The notes beneath the pieces were generated by a model that saw nothing but the letters and a program-made list of their open reading frames with translations, made no database searches and was not told where the DNA came from. From Chitinophagaceae bacterium UBA1930 (GTDB lineage: Bacteria > Bacteroidota > Bacteroidia > Chitinophagales > Chitinophagaceae): a DNA stretch of 64,000 nt. Positions 57,710 through 64,000 of this stretch are shown one piece after another. Each line of letters begins with the position of its first letter. Position 1 is the stretch's first letter. The stretch is from NCBI GenBank assembly GCA_002337145.1, contig DDFK01000001.1, positions 1,514,733 through 1,578,732 on the forward strand. The letters run 5' to 3'. The position numbers were made by a program, and so were the translations under genes.

Positions 57710-59461
57710 ATGAACCATACCATCCATATAACACAGCACCGTTTGTTAAAACAATTGTTGTTAATGGCCGTCTTGCTGCTTGTGCAGCAATATGGCAAAG
57801 CAGCCATTGCCCCGGCAGATGGGGCACAGCTCAACTCCACACAGGTCATGTTTGAATACGACCAGGTTTACGGTGCAACCGGCTACCGTGTGGTCATTCA
57901 GCCCACAGGCAGCAAAGCAGAAACAGTAGTGCCAAGTAATTCGCTGGCAATACTGGTAAAGACGGGCCTGCAGTTTGGCCAATCGTACCAATGGCATTTT
58001 GAGGCTTTTAAAAACAAAGAGCTTTTGTTCACAAGTGAAAACTTCACTTTTAGTATAGCCACCTCTTATTTGTTGGATACTGCATTGTTCCGGTACAAAA
58101 TAGGGGTAAACAATAAAAGCCAAAGGCTAGACAACCTGGTTTTTGTAGAGAACCTGGGCGTAGCAATCAATAGGGAAGGCATACCGGTTTGGTTCCTGCC
58201 CACAGACAGTGCAACAAAGACCGAGATGAAGTACCGCAACATTGAAATGACCAGGAACGGAACCATCACTTATTTGCTGGGCGATGACTGTTACGAAAAA
58301 TCCGTTTATGGAAAGGACCTCTGGAAAGCCCCGCACGATGGTCAGGTATCCGGCGACAGGACAGACTATTACCACCATGATTTTGCAAAGTTGCCCGATG
58401 GCACTTATGTTACCTGCGGCTATGCTTACAGCAACCAGCCCAATATATTGAACCCATCCGTTTCTTGCCGTGTGCGTTACAACACACTGATACAGTACAA
58501 TGCAGAAGGCAGGGCCATTTGGTGGTGGAATGATAAAGACCATTTTTCGCCACAAACCATTTTCTCCGACATTACCCCCAATGATATCGAAACGGGTGGC
58601 ACACACATGAACAGCTTTTTCTACGACCAGCAAAACGATGCTTTTTTGTTAAGCTTCAGGAACATATCACGCATCATTAAAATAGACAAGAAAACAGGCA
58701 ATATCCAATACCAGTTTGGTAAGCTGTTCGATAACGACACCACGGTTTTGAACAGTACCAACTGCATCTTTTCAAAACAGCACGGGCCCGTGTTGCTGCC
58801 CGATAACAATATACTTTTCTACAACAACAATGTTGATGCTGGAAGCAAGAACTCCGTAGTGTTTCCACATGTTGTTATCCTGTCGCAACCGCTCAACAAC
58901 AAACAAGGAAAAGTGATTTGGGATTATGAATGTGTTACCCCGCAGTTTCCCAAAGGGCTACGTGGCAAAGAAGGCTTTGCTTCGCAACTACCCAACAAAA
59001 ACATATTGGTATGCATGGGCGGCGAAAACCGCACTTTTGAAGTAACTAGGGACAAAAAAATTGTATGGGAATGTTTCTTTGAAAAATTTGATGCCAGTGA
59101 CAACGAGTGGACCCCCTTTACCAATTACCGTGCACATTGTACAAGCTCCATGTTTCCGCAATATTTTACCGTTGCAAAAACTACGGAGTCTGCCATCGTG
59201 AACCCAAAAAAAATATTTGATGAACTGACCATCAACAACGACGGTACAGACGATGATACCTACAAAGTAATCATTACAGCAGTAAGGGGCTCCATACAAC
59301 CACAAGAGTTGCTGGTACCCATTAAAAGCGGCACATCCAAAAACTTGAAAATAAAACTGCAGTCAAAAAACGGTACAGCCAACGATAAGCTCATGGTTGC
59401 CATTACCTCGCAAAGCAATACAACCAACACAAAGACCCTGGTATTCCAAATAAGCCAATAG
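57710..59461 (+). CDS. arylsulfotransferase-like periplasmic protein, second tandem copy
   Basis: A 583-residue paralogue of the preceding gene product with the same layout: signal peptide (ending near residue 30), beta-sandwich, propeller and C-terminal domain. It keeps DYYHHDFAKLPDGTYVT, THMNSFFYDQQND, SFRNISRIIKIDKKTGNI, FSKQHGPVLLPDNNILFYNNN and VCMGGENRTFEVTR. The two are clearly related along the whole length, so the pair is a tandem duplication that has since diverged. ATG at 57710. It is convergent with the diheme cytochrome gene, with a five-base gap and no terminator visible between. Confidence 0.82.
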   Translation: MNHTIHITQHRLLKQLLLMAVLLLVQQYGKAAIAPADGAQLNSTQVMFEYDQVYGATGYRVVIQPTGSKAETVVPSNSLAILVKTGLQFGQSYQWHFEAFKNKELLFTSENFTFSIATSYLLDTALFRYKIGVNNKSQRLDNLVFVENLGVAINREGIPVWFLPTDSATKTEMKYRNIEMTRNGTITYLLGDDCYEKSVYGKDLWKAPHDGQVSGDRTDYYHHDFAKLPDGTYVTCGYAYSNQPNILNPSVSCRVRYNTLIQYNAEGRAIWWWNDKDHFSPQTIFSDITPNDIETGGTHMNSFFYDQQNDAFLLSFRNISRIIKIDKKTGNIQYQFGKLFDNDTTVLNSTNCIFSKQHGPVLLPDNNILFYNNNVDAGSKNSVVFPHVVILSQPLNNKQGKVIWDYECVTPQFPKGLRGKEGFASQLPNKNILVCMGGENRTFEVTRDKKIVWECFFEKFDASDNEWTPFTNYRAHCTSSMFPQYFTVAKTTESAIVNPKKIFDELTINNDGTDDDTYKVIITAVRGSIQPQELLVPIKSGTSKNLKIKLQSKNGTANDKLMVAITSQSNTTNTKTLVFQISQ

Positions 59462-59466
59462 CTGGC

Positions 59467-60471
59467 TTAATAAGTGGGTTTCCACCCCTTATCCTTCCAG
59501 TACTTAATAATGGGTTGGTAAGGGCCAAACTTATGCGAGGCCTCAGAGAATGTATCTGCAAATGGCGGGTGGGCATAGTCTATGGCTTTCTCTATCGCAT
59601 TGGGGTAATCAAGGGTTGCCGGCGATGGCCTTTTATGCTGTATATCATCATTTACAAATGCTGCAAGGTCCAGGGCTTCCGCATCGGACAATATGGGGGC
59701 AAACCATTTGGCAGAATCGTAAGGCATATTGGCTTTTAGCCATTGTGCCTGTTTAATAACACGGTGCATGCTGGATCCGGGCTGGTAAGCACTCATGCCC
59801 CATAATGGTGGATATTTGAACGTGGTTCCGTCGGGCTCCATCAAACCCTCTCCCTGCAAACCATGGCATCGTTGGCAATGCTGTACAAACAGCTCTTTAC
59901 CCACTGTTGGGCTTGCGGGCCTGTCCATCAATTCTACCTGTAAAGGTTTGGTGCCTTTGTATTTCTGTTCTTCCGAAACAAAACTGTTTATCCATTTAAA
60001 ATAAGACAAAAAAGCCACCATTTCCCTGCCTCCCAATGGCAGTGGCCTGCCATTACCGGGACGCATCACGCAGTTGTTTACCCTTTCGGCAAGTGTCAAT
60101 ACTTTGGCCTCCCTGGCACGGTACTGCGGATACTCGTCGTGGCTCTGCATCAAATTAAAAGCAAAGGGTTTGGTGCCCGCATCTTGATGGCAGTTGGTAC
60201 AGTTCATCTTATTGCCCAAATATTTTCCGTTTACGCCATTGGGCCCAATATAATAGGCGGTGTACAGCATCAGGTTGCGGCCATACCGTATCAATGCACC
60301 CATACTGTCGTTGGGTATTTTCGATGTGTCTATCGTTGGCAACAGGGCATCCTCAGCTTGTTTCTTGTCATCGCCAGCGTTTGGTTTTGCGGTGGGTTGC
60401 GTATTGCATGCAAGTAGGTAAATGGCCATTGGCACAAACAAAAACAACAGTACAACTAGATGCTTCTTCAT
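59467..60471 (-). CDS. diheme c-type cytochrome lipoprotein, TsdA-like
   Basis: A 334-residue lipoprotein (lipobox Cys22) with two haem-binding motifs, CTNCH (91-95) and CQRCH (199-203). The first domain resembles thiosulfate dehydrogenase TsdA and SoxA-type cytochromes: NCTNCHQDAGTKPFAF, YPQYRAREAKVLTLAERVNNCVMR, and GREMVAFLSYFKWI. C134 is at a place where TsdA-like proteins can supply a cysteine haem ligand. Axial ligands for haem 2 are probably among the Met residues near 211-226. It would oxidise a sulfur compound or pass electrons at the periplasmic face; the substrate is inferred only from similarity. It is convergent with the arylsulfotransferase-like pair. Confidence 0.82.
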   Translation of the reverse strand: MKKHLVVLLFLFVPMAIYLLACNTQPTAKPNAGDDKKQAEDALLPTIDTSKIPNDSMGALIRYGRNLMLYTAYYIGPNGVNGKYLGNKMNCTNCHQDAGTKPFAFNLMQSHDEYPQYRAREAKVLTLAERVNNCVMRPGNGRPLPLGGREMVAFLSYFKWINSFVSEEQKYKGTKPLQVELMDRPASPTVGKELFVQHCQRCHGLQGEGLMEPDGTTFKYPPLWGMSAYQPGSSMHRVIKQAQWLKANMPYDSAKWFAPILSDAEALDLAAFVNDDIQHKRPSPATLDYPNAIEKAIDYAHPPFADTFSEASHKFGPYQPIIKYWKDKGWKPTY

Positions 60472-60547
60472 AACAGTTATTTCATTAACACTTATAAATC
60501 AATGGTATAAAACCAAAGTACACAAACATAAAAATAGCCAATTTGGC

Positions 60548-61021
60548 TTATGGCAATAAATCCAACCCGTTTTTAGTAATTACCGTAGCATCTTGCAAGG
60601 CAAAAAAATCAATCACTTTTTCTACCAGCCCCTCCCTTACCACCAGTACAATATTGGCCGCCATGCCATGCTGTAACGCATGTTGTACTGCATGGTATAG
60701 CCCCTGCTGCCGCAGCTCTAAAGGGCCCACTTCATCTATCACCAAATAACGGCCTGTTGCATGGGTAATAATGGTATGGGCTTTTTCAAAAGCAGCTTGT
60801 TTAAATACAAACCTGCCCACGGTCAATACATCGGTATCATCGGCAGCCGCTTCCATATCCATCAACTGCCCCGTAGCAATATCCATCAGCATCCTTTTTC
60901 CATCTACCACAGGCGTAAGTATGCCCTGTACATTTTTTTGCAGTCCATCAACCCACTGCAACAATGCAGTTGTTTTACCTGTTGCAATGGGCCCTGTAAG
61001 TATATACAACTTATGCTGCAT
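60548..61021 (-). CDS. THEP1-family nucleoside triphosphatase
   Basis: A 157-residue P-loop NTPase. Walker A is GPIATGKT (residues 10-17), and the Walker B region is YLVIDEVGPLEL (92-103), the pattern of THEP1/NTPase_1 proteins. Cytoplasmic. Related families (for example DUF2478) occur beside molybdenum genes, and a molybdo-hydroxylase subunit lies divergently nearby. Its start overlaps the end of the upstream membrane-protein gene by 11 bases, so translation is coupled and the two products likely interact. The substrate nucleotide is unknown. Confidence 0.82.
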   Translation of the reverse strand: MQHKLYILTGPIATGKTTALLQWVDGLQKNVQGILTPVVDGKRMLMDIATGQLMDMEAAADDTDVLTVGRFVFKQAAFEKAHTIITHATGRYLVIDEVGPLELRQQGLYHAVQHALQHGMAANIVLVVREGLVEKVIDFFALQDATVITKNGLDLLP

Positions 61022-62018
61022 GAACGATGTTTACGGTTACGGTTTTACAGAAAAGCACAAAACGCTTTACTCCCCTGGCAGGCGATGCTGCAAGCCAGCT
61101 TTGCTGCACCACATGCTTTACCGATGGCAATACCGTTGCTACCTGCTGTATGGTTGCCTGCTCGTCCCTTTGTTTTTTCTTCAACCAATGCTGCAATAGC
61201 CTGCTTACCACCGGTCGTAAAAACAGGTACCAGCCCAATACAATCAGCACGCTCCTTATAAAAACCTGTAACGGCACATTGGGTGGCAACAAGGGCCTGC
61301 CAATGGGTATGGCCGATTGTATATAGAGTCCTATCAGCAGCACCCATACAAGCAACAAACCCAGTTTCCATTTTTTCTTTTTGCTGCTTTGCAGTGCAGG
61401 CAATGCAACATCATTATCCAAAGCGGCTATTATGGTTGTATCCTGCTTCCATTGATTGATTTTTTTGGGCAATACGCCAGCAAACCATCCTACCCAAAAA
61501 CCGGCTATTACATGAATAATGATATAACCCGTAGCAAAATACAAGCTATAATTCGTCACTGTTTTTTCGCCTGTCAGCTTGCTCAAAAATTCATTGACGG
61601 CTTTCCAGAAACTGTTACCATATAAAATGGTCAGCACCAATATCCGCTGCACGGCCGACTCCATCATTGCCAGTACCGCCAGTAACAGGCAAGACAACCT
61701 GAACATTTTTTTATGGATAAAAAGCAACTCGCCCAGCAGTCCCTGAAAGAACACGGCTATATATGCCGGGGGCGGACTCTGCGGGCTAAGCATCATTTTA
61801 AAAACAGCAACAATAATGGTTGCCTTAACAATGCTTCCCTTTGCAGGCACATAATAGGCAATCATGGCTATACACAAAATAGCACCACCGCCAACAAACA
61901 AGCCGCTGATGGGCAGTTTAAAGCCATGAATGATTCCTCCAAGCATGGCCTCACACAAAACCCATAAAGCAATCAACCTGTAATAAACGCTATTGGCATT
62001 TTGCAGTGTTTGGTCCAT
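61011..62018 (-). CDS. polytopic membrane protein coupled to the THEP1 NTPase
   Basis: A 335-residue integral membrane protein of unknown function. The N-terminal half has five or six helices and a conserved-looking loop AVFKMMLSPQSPPPAYIAVFFQGLLGELLF; its opening (GGIIHGFKLPISGLFVGGGAILC) recalls substrate-binding S components of ECF transporters. A basic loop (about 200-220) is followed by two more helices and an amphipathic C-terminal region with SPARGVKRF, faintly like the Ala-Arg-Gly coupling motif of EcfT. A vitamin- or metal-related transport role with the NTPase is therefore conceivable, but this is speculation. It is divergent from the xanthine-dehydrogenase small-subunit gene, sharing its promoter region. 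Confidence 0.75.
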   Translation of the reverse strand: MDQTLQNANSVYYRLIALWVLCEAMLGGIIHGFKLPISGLFVGGGAILCIAMIAYYVPAKGSIVKATIIVAVFKMMLSPQSPPPAYIAVFFQGLLGELLFIHKKMFRLSCLLLAVLAMMESAVQRILVLTILYGNSFWKAVNEFLSKLTGEKTVTNYSLYFATGYIIIHVIAGFWVGWFAGVLPKKINQWKQDTTIIAALDNDVALPALQSSKKKKWKLGLLLVWVLLIGLYIQSAIPIGRPLLPPNVPLQVFIRSVLIVLGWYLFLRPVVSRLLQHWLKKKQRDEQATIQQVATVLPSVKHVVQQSWLAASPARGVKRFVLFCKTVTVNIVHAA

Positions 62019-62039
62019 ACAGCTATTTCCCTAACTTTA
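62009..62039 (+). promoter_or_regulatory. Bacteroidota-type promoter of the xdhA-like gene
   Basis: TTTG (62009-62012), 19 bases, TAACTTTA (62032-62039), seven of eight bases of the consensus -7 box. Transcription from about 62045 favours the TTG start at 62070 over in-frame starts at 62001 or 62040. Confidence 0.55.
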
Positions 62040-62069
62040 TTGATTAATCTTTTAAAAACGCAAGATAAC

Positions 62070-63464
62070 TTGATACGTTTTATACTCAACCAAAAAACCA
62101 TTGAAACAACCGAACCAATCGGTATGTTACTGCTGGACTTTATCCGCTACCATAAAAACCTGACAGGTACAAAGATTGGCTGCCGCGAGGGCGACTGTGG
62201 GGCATGTACCGTTTTGATAGGCGAGCTAGTGGATGGGCAACTGCGTTACCGTTCTGCCACGTCCTGCCTTACACCCATTGGCAACGTAAACGGCAAGCAT
62301 ATTGTAACCGTTGAAGGCATTAATTTTTTAAATCGGCTTAACCCCATACAAAAAGCCATGCACGACGAAAGTGCCACCCAATGCGGTTTCTGCACACCGG
62401 GTTTTGTAATGGGCCTTGCCGGATTTTGCCTTAGCGAAAAGCAGCCTACCTACCAGAATGCCATTGCAGCCATTGATGGCAATATTTGCAGGTGCACCGG
62501 TTACAAATCCATTGAGCGTGCCGCTGCAAAAGTGGCGGGCATAATGCAACAGCGAAATGGCGAAGAGCCTGCCAGCTATGTGGCAGCACAACAGATATTG
62601 CCTGCTTATTTTGCAACTATTAAAGAGCAGTTGCAACAACTACAGCCTGCACCGCAGCAGCAACAGGCAACCATGTATGTAGGTGGCGGTACCGATTTGT
62701 ATGTACAGAAACACGACGAAATGGTACATGCCGATGTGGACCTGCTGTTTAACAAAACAGCATTGAAGGGAATTGAACAACGCGGCAATACCTGCATCAT
62801 AGGGGCTGCCGTAACCGTAACGGACCTGGCAGAAAGCGATATCATTCAACAGCATTTTCCGGCGTTTGCCAAATATGTGAAACTGGTTTCATCAACGCCC
62901 ATCCGTAACATAGCCACCATTGCGGGCAACTTTGTAAACGCTTCGCCCATTGGCGATTTTACCATCATCTTTTTGGCATTGGATGCACAGCTTGTTTTAA
63001 GCGACGGAACAAACAAAAGGGAAATACCACTCCGTTCCTTTTACAAGGGTTACAAGCAGTTGGACAAAAAACCAACGGAGTTTATTGAGCAGGTAAGCTT
63101 TGCATTGCCTACAGCAAATAGCAGTTTCAATTTTGAAAAAGTAAGCAAGCGTACCCATTTGGACATTGCCAGCGTAAACTGTGCCATCAACTTACAGGTG
63201 GCTGATGATACCATAGTGGAAGCAGCTTTATCTGCTGGCGGTGTTGGCCCTATACCAACATACCTGCAACAAACAAGTGCATTGTTAAAAGGCAAAAAAG
63301 TTTCTGAACAGCTGGTGCTTGCAGCCATTGAAACAGCACAAACAGAAGTGGCCCCCATAAGCGATGCAAGGGGCACTGAAGCATATAAACGGTTGCTATT
63401 GGGGCAATTGATCAAAGCACATTTTATTGAGCAGAACCTCATCGATCACTCAAAACTTCTATAG
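62070..63464 (+). CDS. xdhA: xanthine dehydrogenase small subunit (2Fe-2S and FAD domains)
   Basis: A 464-residue bifunctional subunit that passes electrons from the molybdenum site to NAD through two [2Fe-2S] clusters and FAD. Plant-type cluster cysteines are C38, C43, C46 and C66 (GCREGDCGACT, TSC); the second cluster uses C105, C108, C140 and C142 (QCGFCTPG, ICRCTGY). FAD-binding parts include MYVGGGTDLYVQ, TIAGNFVNASPIGD, and the C-terminal CO_deh_flav_C region. TTG at 62070 gives the usual family start (IRFILNQK) and fits the promoter at 62009. The molybdenum-binding large subunit, normally next, is absent: an unrelated AT-rich gene starts 21 bases later. The exact substrate (xanthine, hypoxanthine or another purine) is inferred. 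Confidence 0.9.
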   Translation: MIRFILNQKTIETTEPIGMLLLDFIRYHKNLTGTKIGCREGDCGACTVLIGELVDGQLRYRSATSCLTPIGNVNGKHIVTVEGINFLNRLNPIQKAMHDESATQCGFCTPGFVMGLAGFCLSEKQPTYQNAIAAIDGNICRCTGYKSIERAAAKVAGIMQQRNGEEPASYVAAQQILPAYFATIKEQLQQLQPAPQQQQATMYVGGGTDLYVQKHDEMVHADVDLLFNKTALKGIEQRGNTCIIGAAVTVTDLAESDIIQQHFPAFAKYVKLVSSTPIRNIATIAGNFVNASPIGDFTIIFLALDAQLVLSDGTNKREIPLRSFYKGYKQLDKKPTEFIEQVSFALPTANSSFNFEKVSKRTHLDIASVNCAINLQVADDTIVEAALSAGGVGPIPTYLQQTSALLKGKKVSEQLVLAAIETAQTEVAPISDARGTEAYKRLLLGQLIKAHFIEQNLIDHSKLL

Positions 63465-63485
63465 TTGAAAACTGATAAGCTAAAT

Positions 63486-64000
63486 ATGGAACTGCGAGGC
63501 TGGGTTATAAAACAAGTGATTCGTCAAGAGAAGCTTGTTTCAGAAGTCTTGTTATTGATGTTTAGAATTTTACAAAACGACAGTACCAAAACTTTAAGCA
63601 ACAAATCATCAAGCCTTTCTTTCAAATCCAAAATAGATTTACTTTTTGATTTCGGCTATTTAACAAAAGAAGAATTTTCCGATTTTCTAAAATTAATGGA
63701 AATCAGAAATCAGTTTGCACATAATTATAACTGTATTTCTTTTTCTGCTTTAAACAAAGAAGATCCTTCTTCAATAAATTATCTTACCAAAAAGTTCAAA
63801 CTAAGCAATGACCCGCTTTTAGGTGAAGAGGAAAAAAATAAAAAAAGATTTTTTGCACTCGTCTCTTCTTGTCATAAGAAACTTTATTCCATAAAGCTTG
63901 ACCTTATTGATGGCATTCGCATTGAAATGGAAAAATATATTTGCTATTTTTTGGTTCGTCAAAAACGACATTGGATACAATCGGCTCAATCAAAAACATA
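63486..64000 (+). CDS. HEPN-like hypothetical protein, AT-rich, C-terminus cut off by window end
   Basis: An open frame of 171 codons from ATG 63486 to the window edge. The protein is helical and ends its first domain with LLFDFGYLTKEEFSDFLKLMEIRNQFAHNY. The R-N-Q-F-A-H segment (R74 to H79) fits the RX4-6H signature of HEPN domains, and the context resembles MtlR/DUF4145-type HEPN relatives. HEPN proteins are often RNases of toxin-antitoxin or defence systems. The region is clearly more AT-rich than the xdhA gene before it, suggesting a separate origin. No partner can be seen, because the sequence ends. Confidence 0.6.
   Translation, partial: MELRGWVIKQVIRQEKLVSEVLLLMFRILQNDSTKTLSNKSSSLSFKSKIDLLFDFGYLTKEEFSDFLKLMEIRNQFAHNYNCISFSALNKEDPSSINYLTKKFKLSNDPLLGEEEKNKKRFFALVSSCHKKLYSIKLDLIDGIRIEMEKYICYFLVRQKRHWIQSAQSKT

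Overview
The window comes from a Bacteroidota chromosome, most likely a member of the Chitinophagaceae. The evidence is a moderate GC content (low forties by eye), type IX secretion cargo with type A and type B sorting domains, a stand-alone transketolase C-terminal half, a serC gene next to a DUF1015 gene, DUF4836 and DUF5606 genes, and promoters of the Bacteroidota type (TTTG or TTG, 19-21 bases, then TAnnTTTG). I saw no tRNA, rRNA, insertion sequence, prophage or CRISPR array. Most of the window is housekeeping or conserved Bacteroidota sequence, in short operons separated by strong intrinsic terminators.

Layout: 1-9.1 kb is a leftward block with an acyl-CoA synthetase (cut by the window start), a 2TM protein, a large TonB-plug surface protein, a TPR lipoprotein-like protein, DUF1015, serC and batD. 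From 9.4 to 13.4 kb pheS, an EamA transporter, a fatty-acid desaturase and a transketolase half run rightward. From 13.4 to 24.1 kb pdxH, pyrH and the rplM-rpsI-rpsB-tsf operon run leftward, but two secreted-protein genes (a FISUMP protein and a 1463-residue PKD/gliding-type adhesin) lie between tsf and pyrH. From 24.3 to 30.7 kb there is an ABC ATPase with its permease, a DUF4836 lipoprotein, an NtrC-type sigma-54 activator, a single-domain response regulator, YtxH and a 50-residue membrane peptide. From 30.9 to 33.4 kb a divergent CHASE3/PAS histidine kinase precedes an outer-membrane beta-barrel gene whose upstream region carries a perfect 19-base dyad and a sigma-54-like element. rpoN itself is at 44.3 kb. 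I infer that this is one regulatory circuit.

From 33.5 to 48.4 kb are a GH3/beta-lactamase-fold fusion, several small conserved proteins, an MFS transporter, a DsbA-like protein, a KdnA-like aminotransferase, rpoN and a succinate-semialdehyde dehydrogenase. The only long gene-free stretch (48416-49371) holds what I consider the most interesting object: two tandem copies, 457 bases apart, of an apparently structured leftward RNA. Each ends in an intrinsic terminator. Each carries a stem-loop whose arms are conserved while its loop differs, and several copies of a 12-base motif. The duplication also includes the start region of the following gene.

From 49.4 to 64 kb are a TPR-like protein, a four-helix-bundle membrane protein, a PcrA/UvrD helicase, an Nfu-type Fe-S scaffold, a MOSC protein and two tandem arylsulfotransferase-like periplasmic proteins facing a TsdA-like diheme cytochrome. 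Next come an overlapping THEP1 NTPase/membrane-protein pair divergent from a xanthine-dehydrogenase small subunit, and finally an AT-rich HEPN-like gene where the molybdenum subunit would be expected.
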